This document shows, in pieces, positions 36,077 to 45,938 of a stretch of 64,000 nucleotides of DNA. This DNA is from Pectobacterium carotovorum (GTDB lineage Bacteria > Pseudomonadota > Gammaproteobacteria > Enterobacterales > Enterobacteriaceae). A model generated the notes under the pieces. That model had not been told where the DNA came from. It saw nothing but the letters and a program-made list of their open reading frames with translations, and did not search any database. Both the position numbers and the translations under genes were made by a program. The stretch spans positions 1,736,001 through 1,800,000 of the forward strand of contig CP066552.1 in the NCBI GenBank assembly GCA_016415585.1, read 5' to 3'. How positions within the stretch are numbered: the stretch's first letter is position 1; the number at the start of each line of letters is the position of its first letter.

Positions 36077-36104
36077 AATAATCGGTGACCTTTTGTTTGG
36101 TGAA

Positions 36105-37082
36105 TCAAAGAACGTAATTAGCAGACCATTGCTCAAGAATAGCTTGGTATGGTTTGATGAAGTTTTTCTCAGTAAACTTTCCCTGCTCGATAGCCAACAG
36201 GCTACGTTCTTCTCGATCATAAACAATTTGAGTGAATGAATGATCCTGATGATTCAGGCTTGGCTGATAGCACAGACCTGCTGCAGAATTCGCATTGTAA
36301 ATCTCAGGTCGGTAAATCTTTTGAAAAGTCTCCATCGTGCTGATGGTACTGATCAGCTCAAGATTCGTATAATCACTCAATAAATCACCAGAAAAATAGA
36401 AAGCCAAAGGCGCGACACTATTTGGCGGCATAAAATAACGAGCCTGCAACCCCATTTTATGGAAGTATTGATCGGTCAATGAATATTCATCTTGCTGATA
36501 TTCGACACCTAATACGGGATGCTGATTTCCAGTCCGATGGTAGGTGTTTTTACTTGAAACACTTAGGCATATAACCGGTGCTTTACTAAAAACCTCTTTA
36601 TAACTCTTTGAATTAACGAAACATTTAAATAGATTCCCATGCAACTCGCCAAAGCTATTTGGGGTGCTAAATCCGGGGTGATTCTTATTATGATCTGCCA
36701 GCAATACGCTAAAATCATAATCTCGCACGTAGGAGGAGAAGTTATTTCCTACAATACCTTCAATGCGCTCGTTAGTTTTTTTATCGACAATATTGGTTTT
36801 CAGTATTTCAATGACGGGGAAGCTATCGCCATTGCCTTCTATATCAACCTCAACGGAAATGATATCAAGTTCGACAGAATAGCGATCCCCTTTGGGGTTA
36901 TCCCAACTTGCTAGGGAATTGAAGCGATTGTCAATCATCGTTAAGGCGTTGCGCAAGTTCTCCTGGCGATTTTTTCCTCTCGCCAAATTCGCAAAGTTGG
37001 TCGTAATACGCGTGTTTTCGGAGGGGTTATAATTTTCATCGAAACACGTGTTCTTAATCGTAAAGGTAAAATTCTTATTCAT
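36105..37082 (-). CDS. mesX: DUF1852 protein MesX, partner of MesD
   Basis: A 325-residue cytoplasmic protein. It has the conserved stretch FDENYNPSENTRITTNFANL and a C-terminal WSANYVL end, which together identify the DUF1852 family. Family knowledge: MesX works together with the adjacent MesD in an oxygen-dependent, folate-independent methionine synthesis. The methyl donor is not established from sequence. No membrane segment or signal peptide is visible. It precedes mesD in a two-gene operon and is preceded by a long 5' region with a hairpin at 37111. Confidence 0.85.
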   Translation of the reverse strand: MNKNFTFTIKNTCFDENYNPSENTRITTNFANLARGKNRQENLRNALTMIDNRFNSLASWDNPKGDRYSVELDIISVEVDIEGNGDSFPVIEILKTNIVDKKTNERIEGIVGNNFSSYVRDYDFSVLLADHNKNHPGFSTPNSFGELHGNLFKCFVNSKSYKEVFSKAPVICLSVSSKNTYHRTGNQHPVLGVEYQQDEYSLTDQYFHKMGLQARYFMPPNSVAPLAFYFSGDLLSDYTNLELISTISTMETFQKIYRPEIYNANSAAGLCYQPSLNHQDHSFTQIVYDREERSLLAIEQGKFTEKNFIKPYQAILEQWSANYVL

Positions 37083-37110
37083 TGCGATCTCGCATCCTAA
37101 TTCTTGATAT

Positions 37111-37154
37111 AAAACCTGAAATTATTGCTTGCTTTGCCAAGGTTTTCAGGTTTT
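37111..37154 (-). promoter_or_regulatory. Inverted repeat in the mesX leader
   Basis: AAAACCTGAAA and TTTTCAGGTTTT can pair across about 21 bases, 29 bases upstream of mesX. It may be part of a 5' leader structure or an operator. No S-box, B12 or clear MetJ pattern was recognised. Confidence 0.45.
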
Positions 37155-37412
37155 ATAATTTTGCAGGTTTCATCTTGTTTATAGTATTGCACAATTTATG
37201 CCAGACTCATCGAGTGAGTAAAAGTGATTTAATTTCAATAGACATGAGCCATCTTCATGACCTGGTGTATGGTTCGAGTCGGTGTGGTTGTAGTCGGTAT
37301 TAAATAACCTGTTTTATGTTTTAGATTCATGTGGTTAGATGTCATTAACTGCATGATTTATGGTAAGGTGCTAATATCAATAGATATAGACCTTAACCCT
37401 TGGGGACGACGT

Positions 37413-37658
37413 ATGAGCAATGAAATACCACTTAAATTTTATGACATCACGGATGAGTATGCGACGGAATCTGAAAAGCCGGTGAGCGAGTCAGAACGTG
37501 ACGCTCTGGCGCGCTATTTCCAACTGCTGATTACCCGCTTAATGAATAATGAAGAAATCAGTGAAGAGGCGCAGAAAGAGATGGCCAGTGAAGCCGGTAT
37601 TGACGAGTTTCGTATTGATGAAATCGCGACATTCCTGAATCAATGGGGCAATGAATAA
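37413..37658 (+). CDS. ymjA: DUF2543 family protein YmjA
   Basis: An 81-residue cytoplasmic protein of unknown role. The start ([20 protein letters not shown]) and the end ([14 protein letters not shown]) are nearly those of E. coli YmjA, including the conserved core [19 protein letters not shown] prefer the ATG at 37413; a longer frame to 37329 does not match the family. A strong terminator is downstream. Confidence 0.92.
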   Translation: MSNEIPLKFYDITDEYATESEKPVSESERDALARYFQLLITRLMNNEEISEEAQKEMASEAGIDEFRIDEIATFLNQWGNE

Positions 37659-37710
37659 CGGTTGTTTAGGGCGTTTGGAAACAAGCAACATTGAGGTTGT
37701 GATGTTCGCG

Positions 37711-37742
37711 TCCCGCTTAGGTTGCCATAAGCGGGATTTTTC
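37711..37742 (+). terminator. Rho-independent terminator after ymjA
   Basis: Perfect 9-bp stem TCCCGCTTA/TAAGCGGGA, loop of 8, then TTTTT. Confidence 0.9.
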
Positions 37743-37793
37743 AATTTGGCTGTGGCAGGGCGATGGGCGTATTTGATTTATATACCCTAAACG

Positions 37794-38129
37794 CTACTGG
37801 CCTGTCTGTGGCTGTAACTGATAAACCCATGCCGTAACCTGCTGGTCTTCCGCTGTAGTAACCACAACCTCAACGCGATCGTAGCCGTCTTCAAATTCAT
37901 CCAACATTGGCCAGTGCGCTTCGAGATTATCAGATAAAAATAGATAACCGTTGATGCGCGACCCGTGATCATCCAGCACGATCCCCGGAAAATCTGCGGC
38001 AGCGCCCCAGCCACGCTCATAAAACGTGCCTGTCACGTAACCCGGCAGCCAGTCTCCACCGATGTTTTCCAGAATATAGGCATTTTCGTGGCCTGGGCGC
38101 AGCGTCCCGTAGACAAACAAGCGTTCCAT
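37794..38129 (-). CDS. Gamma-glutamylcyclotransferase-like protein (YtfP family)
   Basis: A 111-residue cytoplasmic protein. It opens with the GGCT signature MERLFVYGTLRPGHENAYIL and has the acidic catalytic candidate in MLDEFEDGYDRVEV. Family members act on gamma-glutamyl dipeptides or related amides. It stands alone, with the ymjA terminator on one side and a decayed transposase region on the other. Substrate not predictable. Confidence 0.85.
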   Translation of the reverse strand: MERLFVYGTLRPGHENAYILENIGGDWLPGYVTGTFYERGWGAAADFPGIVLDDHGSRINGYLFLSDNLEAHWPMLDEFEDGYDRVEVVVTTAEDQQVTAWVYQLQPQTGQ

Positions 38130-38319
38130 TTTCCCTCGTCAATCAAAACAATGAATACCCAAAGAGTGAAGAATAATGCTCACGTTAGGGGTTAATAAAG
38201 TGGTTCGCAACAGCTTATTCAGTGCTGATGAGCGCAGGCCTTAGCGAATGATGCTTTCCGTATAGCGATCTCCTCAGAGGAATGTAATCAGTATGTCGAA
38301 AGATCGCTAAAGTAGATGA

Positions 38320-38529
38320 TTTGGCGGGATCATTCATGGCACCAGAGCGATCATGCGCTGTGCCCAAAAGCGGGATGACCGTCTTGGAAGATGGCTTAAT
38401 CATGTCACTGAGCGACGGGGAAAAATGAAAGCCACTGTGGCGCTGGCAAATAAGTTAACACGTATTGTCTGGCGGTTGCTGTCTGAACCGGTTGATTTCA
38501 ATATGGACAAGGCATTTGTGATGAAGTAA
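38320..38529 (+). pseudogene. IS110/IS1111-family transposase C-terminal remnant
   Basis: The frame reads GGIIHGTRAIMRCAQKRDDR, then RRGKMKATVALANKLTRIVW and ends DFNMDKAFVMK. This is the conserved C-terminus of IS110-family transposases. A stop at 38317-38319 and loss of the DEDD catalytic part show it is a relic. No complete element is present. Confidence 0.75.
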
Positions 38530-39107
38530 TGATTTAGTTCGGCACAAAGTAAAAGATTTCCTGAGTTTGCAGGCACTGATGAGAAAACGGTAAACCAACC
38601 CTATAATAACCTGAAGTAGATCTAGGTAGAAAATACCGGCCAAGTAATAAGGAAACAGGGTGCGGATGACATCATGGCGCGGACAAATTTTCCCTAAAAG
38701 ACGCCGGATATATGACAGCAAACCTTATCACGTCAGTACTTGTACACCACGGGACGCCCATATATGATCTACTATTGTGCAATAATAAAAAGAACACCTC
38801 ATCTTAATCGGCGTCAGTGAGGCATGCTGTAAGTATCGACAAAATTGTAAGGTGTACAATGGGACAAATATCTGGCAAGGCGAGTCTTTCAGGCACATGT
38901 AGCCTCTGTTTCAGAGCCGATGTATATCAATAAGATGATGCTACGGGATAAACTCACTGTGAGGATAGAAACGCTTACCGGAGTGGAGCACTCCACTTTG
39001 ACGTTATATAACAACGAGCATGCGCATGATTGTGTCTACATCTGCCAGGAGAGCTGGAGTTTCCAGGTTAGCCATCAGCAAGTTTCTGCTTGATTCCGGA
39101 GGTTCAT
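38530..39107. other. Non-coding stretch after the IS110 remnant
   Basis: About 580 bases with no credible gene. The first part is probably more of the decayed insertion sequence's end. The last 15 bases hold the strong ribosome-binding site (CGGAGGT) of the next gene. Confidence 0.4.
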
Positions 39108-39395
39108 ATGGGGTTCGAAAAATTACTGGCTGTCATAGAAAAAAGTCACCAGGATCCGAAATCGGTTATCTCGTTATCTGAACTGAGCCAGGCAATCCAT
39201 GAGATAATTTGTACTGAAAGCTCGAAAGAGTACAAGATAAATGAATGCTTCACCGAACTGAGGGAACTGGTTGATGAGAGAAAAGCACTTGCCAGAAAAC
39301 AGTTATTGGATAAAACGTTGGTGATGGAATTAACACAATATAAAAATAAAGAAGAGGCGCTACTTTTGAAACTCATCAGCGTCGGAAGTAAATAG
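39108..39395 (+). CDS. Hypothetical protein, helical, 95 residues
   Basis: A small cytoplasmic protein starting MGFEKLLAVIEKSHQDPK, highly helical and charged, rich in Glu and Lys, with two cysteines (IICTESS, INECFTE). CGGAGG is well spaced before the ATG at 39108. It is convergent with yecF, sharing a bidirectional terminator. I do not recognise the family. Its good ribosome-binding site and clean terminator argue that it is real. Confidence 0.6.
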   Translation: MGFEKLLAVIEKSHQDPKSVISLSELSQAIHEIICTESSKEYKINECFTELRELVDERKALARKQLLDKTLVMELTQYKNKEEALLLKLISVGSK

Positions 39396-39439
39396 ACTGG
39401 AGTCTCTATTTTTAATCGAAAACGGAAATACTAATATTA

Positions 39440-39477
39440 CCACACCGTCAGCTAAAATTATTGAGATGACGGTGTGG
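39440..39477. terminator. Bidirectional terminator between small ORF and yecF
   Basis: An 11-bp perfect inverted repeat (CCACACCGTCA/TGACGGTGTGG) with a 16-base loop lies between the convergent genes. Confidence 0.7.
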
Positions 39478-39486
39478 CAAATCGTG

Positions 39487-39711
39487 CTATTTACGGTAGC
39501 TGGTTTTGATCTGTTTAATCGTATTATCAAAAATAGCCGCTTGCTCAGTATCTTCCAATTGTGCAATATATCTTTCCATATTGATGATAACTTTACCAGC
39601 ATCCGCCTGGCCGATTGCTTTTAATAACAGCGTAACCATAGCTTTTAGGCAGGTAACCTCATGGGCTAGTGTTTCAACGGATGCGGCAGTAGAAAAATCT
39701 GCGTTGCTCAT
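39487..39711 (-). CDS. yecF: DUF2594 protein YecF
   Basis: A 74-residue cytoplasmic helical protein of unknown function. It has the conserved ALAHEVTCLKAMVTLLLKAI-like core (here LAHEVTCLKAMVTLLLKAI) and the ending IKQIKTSYRK. In E. coli the same gene lies next to uvrY, as here, which makes the identity firm. It is divergent from uvrY with about 640 bases between. Confidence 0.92.
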   Translation of the reverse strand: MSNADFSTAASVETLAHEVTCLKAMVTLLLKAIGQADAGKVIINMERYIAQLEDTEQAAIFDNTIKQIKTSYRK

Positions 39712-40355
39712 GTTTTCTCCTCAACAAGAAAAAGATGTTTTCCTTCGCCTGCTGCGGGCGTTACCGCTGACGCTACAGACAGAACCAGATGGACGGGAGT
39801 ATAACATAAAGCATATTGTGGATTGATATTATTCGCGGATAAAGCCATTTTAGTGACTGTTTTTTATGCATTTAACTTATTAAAATAGCGTCTATATTTT
39901 AGATGTTTTTTTGTGGTAAAGGCTATAGATGTGTTTCGTTTAATACATATGATGTTCACTATGGACGTTTTTCACTGAATATATTATTTGTATAATACAG
40001 TGGCTGACGATGATAAAATTTCCAATCACTATCCTGATTACAATAGTGACTTTTTATTGACATTCAAGATGTAAAGCCAATTGCATGCCATTTGATTTGC
40101 ATTGTTTTTTATACATTTTGTGCCAGCGGAGTGTTTATACTGCGTGGCGTATTTGAAATGTTAAGAGTGTGATCAACATTCACCATCAGGTTAACGATAT
40201 ATTGTTATGATCGGGAATGCGCTTTATTCCTTCTCGGCATATTTTAAAATAGATATTCATATAAATCTGTGTTCATTATTTTTTGAAACCAACGTAGTAT
40301 CACCTGCAAGCAATTTTTTATGTAAGTGTTACTCCCTTTTTTGGAGAATTATTCT
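39712..40355. other. AT-rich control region between yecF and uvrY
   Basis: About 640 bases with no gene. The stretch is AT-rich with several TATAAT-like and TTGACA-like words (for example TTGACATTC near 40057). It is likely to contain the uvrY promoter region. I could not assign the exact start site. Confidence 0.4.
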
Positions 40356-41012
40356 TTGATTAGCGTTTTTCTTGTTGATGACCATGAACTGGTGCGGGCA
40401 GGGATACGACGCATTCTTGACGATATCAAAGGTCTGAAAGTGGTTGGTGAGGCATGCTGCGGTGAAGATGCAGTTAAGTGGTGCCGAAGCAATGATGTGG
40501 ACGTTGTCCTGATGGACATGAGCATGCCGGGCATCGGTGGGCTTGAAGCAACGCGCAAGATCCTGCGTTTTACGCCAGATATAAAAGTCATCATGCTCAC
40601 TATTTATACTGAGAATCCGTTGCCCGCTAAAGTGATGCAGGCCGGTGCCGCGGGATATGTGAGTAAAGCTGCTGCCCCTCAGGAAGTGATCTCCGCCATT
40701 CGCGCAGTACATGCAGGTAAACGGTATATTGCTTCTGATATTGCTCAACAGATGGCATTAAGTCAGTTGGAGCCGCAGACGGATGCGCCGCTTGAGTGTT
40801 TGTCTGAACGCGAATTACAGATTATGCTAATGATAACGAAGGGACAGAAAGTGACTGAAATTTCAGATCAGCTCAATCTTAGCCCTAAAACAGTGAACAG
40901 CTATCGCTACCGTATGTTCAGCAAGCTGAATATCAACGGCGACGTAGAGCTGACCCATCTGGCTATCAAGCATGGGCTTTTTACCGCGGAGACATTGTTA
41001 AGTAGTGAGTGA
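40356..41012 (+). CDS. uvrY: Response regulator UvrY (GacA/ExpA type)
   Basis: A 218-residue regulator of the BarA/UvrY (GacS/GacA) system, which in Pectobacterium turns on rsmB and thus exoenzymes and virulence. The receiver has the acidic pocket VDDHE, phosphoacceptor D54 (VLMDMSMPG) and K104 (YVSKAA). The C-terminal LuxR-type helix-turn-helix is [20 protein letters not shown] with [18 protein letters not shown] take TTG at 40356: it gives the exact family length and matches the N-terminus ([15 protein letters not shown]); TTGGAGAAT precedes it. The gene overlaps uvrC by 8 bases. Confidence 0.96.
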   Translation: MISVFLVDDHELVRAGIRRILDDIKGLKVVGEACCGEDAVKWCRSNDVDVVLMDMSMPGIGGLEATRKILRFTPDIKVIMLTIYTENPLPAKVMQAGAAGYVSKAAAPQEVISAIRAVHAGKRYIASDIAQQMALSQLEPQTDAPLECLSERELQIMLMITKGQKVTEISDQLNLSPKTVNSYRYRMFSKLNINGDVELTHLAIKHGLFTAETLLSSE

Positions 41013-42837
41013 GAGTTTCGATGCGTCGGCATTTTTAAAAACGGTAACGAGCCAGCCCGGTGTCTACCGGATGTATGACGCCAGTAATACGGTCATCTAC
41101 GTCGGTAAGGCAAAAGACTTAAAAAAACGACTTGCCAGTTATTTCCGCAGTCATGTCGCCAGCCGTAAAACCGAGGCATTAGTCAAAAGCATCAAGCATA
41201 TTGATGTCACGATCACGCACACAGAAACTGAAGCCTTACTGCTGGAACACAACTACATCAAGCTTTATCAGCCGCGTTATAACGTCTTGTTGCGCGACGA
41301 TAAATCCTATCCCATGATTTTCCTGAGCGGTGATGCTCATCCACGTCTGGCTGTTCACCGCGGCGCTAAGCATGCAAAAGGCGAATATTTTGGCCCGTTT
41401 CCTAACGGCAATGCCGTACGTGAAACGCTAATATTGCTGCAAAAACTGTTTCCGGTGCGCCAGTGTGAAAATAGCGTCTATCGCAATCGATCTCGCCCCT
41501 GCCTGCAATATCAAATTGGCCGCTGCCTCGGGCCTTGCGTTAGCGGTTTGGTGAGCGAAGAGGATTATCAACAGCAGGTTGACTATGTTCGCCTGTTTTT
41601 GTCTGGCAAAGATCAGCAAGTATTGAATCAACTCATTTCCCGGATGGAAGCGGCCAGTCGCGATCTGCATTTTGAAGATGCAGCCCGGATTCGCGATCAG
41701 ATCCAGGCGGTCCGGCGGGTGACGGAAAAACAATTTGTTTCTGGTGACGGTGACGATCTGGATGTTATCAGTGTTGCTTTTGATGCTGGCATGGCCTGTG
41801 TTTATGTCCTGTTCATCCGACAGGGAAAAGTGCTTGGCAGCCGCAGCTATTTCCCCAAAGTACCTGGCGGTACGGAATTGGGGGAAGTCGTGCAGACGTT
41901 TGTCGGGCAATTCTATTTGCAAGGGAGCCTAGGCCGAACGCTTCCTACAGAAATTTTGCTCGACTTCACTCTGCCCGATAAAGATTTGCTGACGGAGTCT
42001 CTAACGGCAGTCGCGGGAAGAAAAGTACAGATTCAGACGAAACCCCGTGGCGATCGTGCTCGTTATTTAAAACTGGCGCGGACAAATGCTGCCACGGCGC
42101 TGGTCACAAAACTGTCTCAACAGTCCACCATTCACCAGCGCTTGGCTGCGTTAGCCAAAGTCTTGCAGTTGCCAGAAATCCGTCGAATGGAGTGTTTTGA
42201 CATCAGTCATACTATGGGGGAACAGACGGTGGCATCCTGTGTAGTATTTGATACCAACGGTCCGTTACGTTCGGAATATCGCCGCTATAATATCAGTGGC
42301 ATTACGCCAGGCGATGATTATGCCGCCATGGCGCAAGTCCTCCGACGTCGGTATGGTAAAGCGCTGGATGACAGCAAAATACCGGATGTCATTGTTATCG
42401 ATGGCGGGAAAGGGCAGCTCGGTCAGGCTCAGGCCGTGTTTGACTCGTTGCAAGTATCATGGGATAAAAACAAGCCGCTGTTACTTGGTGTCGCGAAAGG
42501 CAGCGATCGTAAAGCCGGACTGGAAACGCTGTTTTTTGAGTCGACGGGCGAGGGTATGGCACTACCGCCTGATTCTCCCGCATTGCACGTTATCCAGCAT
42601 ATTCGCGATGATTCGCATGATCATGCAATTGGCGGACATCGTAAGAAGAGAGCAAAAGTAAGAAATACCAGTACGCTGGAGCTTATCGAAGGTGTCGGCC
42701 CTAAACGTCGTCAAACCCTGCTGAAATACATGGGAGGGCTGCAACCTTTGATGAATGCCAGTATTGAGGAGATTGCAAATGTTCCTGGAATTTCGAATGC
42801 ATTGGCAGAAAAAATCTTCCATGCATTGAAACACTAG
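41005..42837 (+). CDS. uvrC: Excinuclease ABC subunit C
   Basis: A 610-residue nuclease that makes both incisions in nucleotide excision repair. It has the N-terminal GIY-YIG nuclease ([20 protein letters not shown]), the UVR domain that meets UvrB (residues about 205-240, [19 protein letters not shown]), the RNase-H-like C-terminal nuclease ([20 protein letters not shown] and [12 protein letters not shown]) and two helix-hairpin-helix motifs at the end ([16 protein letters not shown]). The start is GTG at 41005, overlapping the uvrY stop; the overlap implies co-translation. Length equals E. coli UvrC. Confidence 0.97.
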   Translation: MSESFDASAFLKTVTSQPGVYRMYDASNTVIYVGKAKDLKKRLASYFRSHVASRKTEALVKSIKHIDVTITHTETEALLLEHNYIKLYQPRYNVLLRDDKSYPMIFLSGDAHPRLAVHRGAKHAKGEYFGPFPNGNAVRETLILLQKLFPVRQCENSVYRNRSRPCLQYQIGRCLGPCVSGLVSEEDYQQQVDYVRLFLSGKDQQVLNQLISRMEAASRDLHFEDAARIRDQIQAVRRVTEKQFVSGDGDDLDVISVAFDAGMACVYVLFIRQGKVLGSRSYFPKVPGGTELGEVVQTFVGQFYLQGSLGRTLPTEILLDFTLPDKDLLTESLTAVAGRKVQIQTKPRGDRARYLKLARTNAATALVTKLSQQSTIHQRLAALAKVLQLPEIRRMECFDISHTMGEQTVASCVVFDTNGPLRSEYRRYNISGITPGDDYAAMAQVLRRRYGKALDDSKIPDVIVIDGGKGQLGQAQAVFDSLQVSWDKNKPLLLGVAKGSDRKAGLETLFFESTGEGMALPPDSPALHVIQHIRDDSHDHAIGGHRKKRAKVRNTSTLELIEGVGPKRRQTLLKYMGGLQPLMNASIEEIANVPGISNALAEKIFHALKH

Positions 42838-42895
42838 GGACAATGTTGCAACATACTCTTAGTATCCACTCCAGCCAGATAGTTACCTAAGCGCT

Positions 42896-43444
42896 ATGCA
42901 ATTTAATATACCGACGTTGCTTACCCTGTTTCGTGTTGCTCTTATTCCGTTTTTCGTGCTGGCGTTTTATCTTCCATTCGTCTGGGCACCGCTGCTCTGC
43001 GCGTTGATTTTCGTGTTTGCTGCCGTGACGGATTGGTTTGATGGTTTCCTTGCCCGCCGCTGGAAACAGACCACGCGTTTTGGTGCCTTCCTCGATCCTG
43101 TTGCGGATAAAGTGATGGTGGCTGTCGCACTGGTGTTGGTTGCGGAATACTATCATTCCTGGTGGATTACGCTGCCGGCAGCGACAATGATCGCACGGGA
43201 AATCATCATTTCAGCCTTGCGCGAGTGGATGGCTGAAATTGGCAAGAGAAGCAGCGTTGCCGTGTCGTGGATAGGAAAGGTGAAAACCACGGCTCAGATG
43301 ATGGCGCTTTTTGCTCTGCTATGGCGACCAGAACACATTGTCGAAGGTGTTGGCGTGGTGGCGTTGTATATCGCGGCGGTACTGACTTTCTGGTCCATGT
43401 TTCAATATTTGAACGCTGCACGCCACGATCTGCTTGAACCTTGA
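42896..43444 (+). CDS. pgsA: Phosphatidylglycerophosphate synthase
   Basis: A 182-residue inner-membrane enzyme that makes phosphatidylglycerophosphate from CDP-diacylglycerol and glycerol 3-phosphate, the committed step to acidic phospholipids. The CDP-alcohol phosphotransferase signature is seen as [15 protein letters not shown] followed by [11 protein letters not shown]. Four membrane helices are predicted. Start ATG at 42896. It follows uvrC by 58 bases and precedes the tRNA operon, the same order as in E. coli. Confidence 0.96.
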   Translation: MQFNIPTLLTLFRVALIPFFVLAFYLPFVWAPLLCALIFVFAAVTDWFDGFLARRWKQTTRFGAFLDPVADKVMVAVALVLVAEYYHSWWITLPAATMIAREIIISALREWMAEIGKRSSVAVSWIGKVKTTAQMMALFALLWRPEHIVEGVGVVALYIAAVLTFWSMFQYLNAARHDLLEP

Positions 43445-43494
43445 TCGAAGCGCCGTAAAAACCAGCAAACGAACGTGGTCGCTTGATAATTTTA

Positions 43495-43522
43495 TTGACT
43501 CACTGCGTCATGTCAGTAGAAT
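43495..43522 (+). promoter_or_regulatory. glyW-cysT-leuZ promoter
   Basis: TTGACT (-35, 43495-43500) and TAGAAT (-10, 43517-43522) with a 16-bp spacer. It is followed by a GC-rich discriminator (GCACCGC), typical of stringently controlled stable-RNA promoters. It sits about 61 bases before the first tRNA. Confidence 0.75.
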
Positions 43523-43583
43523 GCACCGCATCAACAGCAACGCTGGTTTGTAAGAAGTTAAGATAATCAGCGAGTTCTGTGTT

Positions 43584-43659
<76 letters not shown>

Positions 43660-43710
43660 ATTTAAAACATCGGCAATAGCGGATGTTGGTCACTAAGACC
43701 TGAATATTTT

Positions 43711-43784
43711 GGCGCGTTAACAAAGCGGTTATGTAGCGGATTGCAAATCCGTCTAGTCCGGTTCGACTCCGGAACGCGCCTCCA
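43711..43784 (+). tRNA. cysT: tRNA-Cys (GCA)
   Basis: A 74-base tRNA including CCA; the acceptor stem GGCGCGT pairs with ACGCGCC, and the anticodon loop reads TTGCAAA (GCA). It is in the conserved glyW-cysT-leuZ order. Confidence 0.97.
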
Positions 43785-43792
43785 ATATTTAA

Positions 43793-43879
43793 GCCCGGGT
43801 GGTGAAATCGGTAGACACAAGGGATTTAAAATCCCTCGGCGTTCGCGCTGTGCGGGTTCAAGTCCCGCCCCGGGCACCA
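43793..43879 (+). tRNA. leuZ: tRNA-Leu (TAA)
   Basis: An 87-base class II tRNA with a long variable arm; the acceptor stem GCCCGGG pairs with CCCGGGC and the anticodon loop reads TTTAAAA (TAA). The phage remnant starts downstream, so the 3' end of this gene is the likely integration site. No second copy of the 3' end was found inside the window. Confidence 0.97.
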
Positions 43880-43923
43880 TTGATTTAACTTCAATAAAAA
43901 CAAGAAGTTACATAATAAAATTC

Positions 43924-43946
43924 AACCACCGAAAGGTGGTTTTTTT
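43924..43946 (+). terminator. Terminator of the tRNA operon
   Basis: AACCACC/GGTGGTT stem with a GAAA tetraloop, then TTTTTT. Classic Rho-independent form. Confidence 0.9.
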
Positions 43947-44010
43947 ATGCCTGAAAAAAGGCAAGTGGCAGCAAAATGGCAGCAGAGTGGCAGCACTGAT
44001 TTTAGGCATG

Positions 44011-44041
44011 AAAAAAGCGGCCAAGAATTTAACCGCTTTTG
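44011..44041 (-). terminator. Terminator of ogr
   Basis: AAAAAAGCGG pairs with CCGCTTTT around a 12-base loop, 20 bases past the ogr stop. On the minus strand it ends in T6. Confidence 0.7.
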
Positions 44042-44060
44042 TTAAGTAGGATTGAATAAT

Positions 44061-44303
44061 CTACAACGCTAAATCCAATTGGTTTTCCCCTTTGTGGCTG
44101 CGGGGAAAGATATTGGTGGGGACATATGCGCCAGGTGCGGGTTTCGTTTCGTTCAGTGATTCATCAATGTGTGTCATGCTGGTAAAGCAGTAACCGCACA
44201 TCATATTTTGACACTGGTGATAGCTACGTCGAACCAATGGGCTGAGCTCTACGCTGGTACGTGTTTTTGCAGTTGCGCGGCACTTTGGACATTTGATCGC
44301 CAT
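44061..44303 (-). CDS. ogr: P2 Ogr/Delta-like late transcription activator
   Basis: An 80-residue zinc-finger protein. The metal ligands are in MAIKCPKCRATAKTR (CxxC) and QCQNMMCGYCF (CxxxxCxxC), matching the Ogr/Delta family that activates P2-type late promoters with RNA polymerase. In P2 it is the last gene before attL, downstream of D; here it sits next to the leuZ tRNA in that same position. It should activate late promoters, but the prophage is incomplete. Confidence 0.88.
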   Translation of the reverse strand: MAIKCPKCRATAKTRTSVELSPLVRRSYHQCQNMMCGYCFTSMTHIDESLNETKPAPGAYVPTNIFPRSHKGENQLDLAL

Positions 44304-44353
44304 GACAACCCCTCAAACGGCTGGTGTTACTGTCATTATACACAGGCGTTGCA

Positions 44354-44884
44354 TTAATCATCATTATCGTCTGCCGCCCAATCCGTTATTTTCACTTCAA
44401 ATTCCAGCGATGTAGTAAATCCTGATTGGCTAATTTCATGTACGCAGCGCGTAATTATCCAGTCTGCATTATCGATAACTGTTTTAAACCCAAACATGCG
44501 GGCGTGTAATTCCGGATATAAGTCGGCACGGCCTCGCGCTAACGTCATACTGAATTCCGCTGCACCACGCTGTAATTTCGACCATTTTGCCGCCGCCGCG
44601 CGTTTTGCAGCTTGCTCGGTTTTAAACGTCGAACGCATAACATAAACATTACCTTCCGTTCCCTTCAGATAATTCCCCTCTTTACTGCTGGATGCGGGTT
44701 CTTTCTTTTTAGCTGGCGTACTGGTTTTACGTTTATTTTTTACCTTTGTCGTTTTGGTTTTGCCAAAATTCAGATCCAGCCAGTACGCCGTAACACCGGT
44801 GTATGCATCGCGGTCAGCAACGCGGAAGCTGTGACTGTCCCCGCTACTGCGCGTAATGGTGATGACCGGTAACGGCTTGCCGCT
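44354..44884 (-). pseudogene. P2 gene D (tail late-control protein) C-terminal remnant
   Basis: About 175 residues of the tail protein GpD: VADRDAYTGVTAYWLDLNFG, a K-rich linker, then STFKTEQAAKRAAAAKWSKL and the ending LEFEVKITDWAADDNDD. The frame is open only up to a stop at 44885-44887, where the plus-strand FI gene begins, so the first half of D is lost. Ogr follows on the same strand as in P2. The abrupt junction with an oppositely oriented sheath gene marks an inversion breakpoint. Confidence 0.85.
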
Positions 44885-45928
44885 TTAACCCGCGTTGCTA
44901 GCGTATTGGGCAAAGCGGGTAAAACAGGCACGCTACACACCACGCTGAAATGCATTTCCGATCAGGCCAGTCCTCAAACGGTAGTGATCCGTGTGGCAGA
45001 TGCGGCGAACGCGCTCGCAGAAGGCAATGAACCTAAACCGACGCAAGATCAGTTAGTGATCGGCGGTTCCGATGCCAGCGGGCGCTATACGGGGCTGTAT
45101 GCGCTGCTGTCGGCAGAGGCGCGTATTGGTGTTCGTCCGCGTGTACTGGCAGTGCCTGAGCTGGACACTCAAGCCGTTGCCGCACAGTTGGCCGTAATGG
45201 CTGAAAAGCTAAACGCGTTCGCCTATGTCAGTGCGCATGACTGCGCAACTATCGCGGACGCGAAAACGTACCGTGAAAACTTCTCCCAACGTGAACTTAT
45301 GGTGATCTGGCCTGACTTTATCGCCTACGACACCGCAAAAGGGGAAAATGTGACCGTCCCTGCGCCAGCGTTCGCGGTTGGCCTGCGTGCCAAAATTGAT
45401 GCGGAGACGGGCTGGCACAAGGTGTTATCCAACGTTGCCGTAAACGGTGTGCTGGGACTGAGCAAAGATGTGTATTTCACGCTACAGGGAACCGATACCG
45501 ACGCCGACGAACTGAACAGCAACGGCATCACCACGCTGATTAAGCAGAACGGCTTTCGCTTTTGGGGATCACGCACCTGTGACCGTGAAACCTACCTGTT
45601 TGAAAGCTACACCCGTACGGCGCAAATCCTCGCAGACACCATCGCAGAAGCGCATTTCTTCTACATTGATAAGCCGCTTACGCCCTCACTGGCAAAGGAT
45701 ATTGTTGACGGTATCAACCGCAAGTTAACGGCGCTGGTCACTGCTGGCCGTCTACTGGGTGCGAATTGTTGGTATGACAAAGAAACCAACACCGGCGAAA
45801 CGCTACGCACCGGAAAATTAACCATCAAGTACAACTACACACCCGTTCCGCCATTGGAGCATTTGGATCTGGTGCAGGAGTTTACTGACGAATACTTCGC
45901 GACGTTCGCCAATACGTTCAGCGGGTAA
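44885..45928 (+). pseudogene. P2 FI tail sheath, 5' truncated
   Basis: About 347 residues of the contractile tail sheath (P2 FI is about 396). The open frame starts directly at the junction with gene D (LTRVASVLGKAGKTGTL) and lacks the first roughly 50 residues and any credible start signal. The remainder is intact to the C-terminus (LDLVQEFTDEYFATFANTF). It is followed 10 bases later by the tube gene FII. If translated from the TTG at 44906 it would be an N-terminally shortened sheath. Confidence 0.85.
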
Positions 45929-45938
45929 GGGGTAAATC

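Noticed and set aside
37190..37345. MetJ-box-like words (AGACATGA, AGCCATCT, AGATGTCA) in front of mesX
   Set aside because: They are not in the required contiguous 8-bp phase and each has only 5 to 6 matches of 8, so they are not distinguishable from chance.
43741..44049. An open plus frame that spans cysT/leuZ and the downstream terminator
   Set aside because: Its first half is simply the tRNA genes read as codons and it has no ribosome-binding site; the tRNAs are certain.
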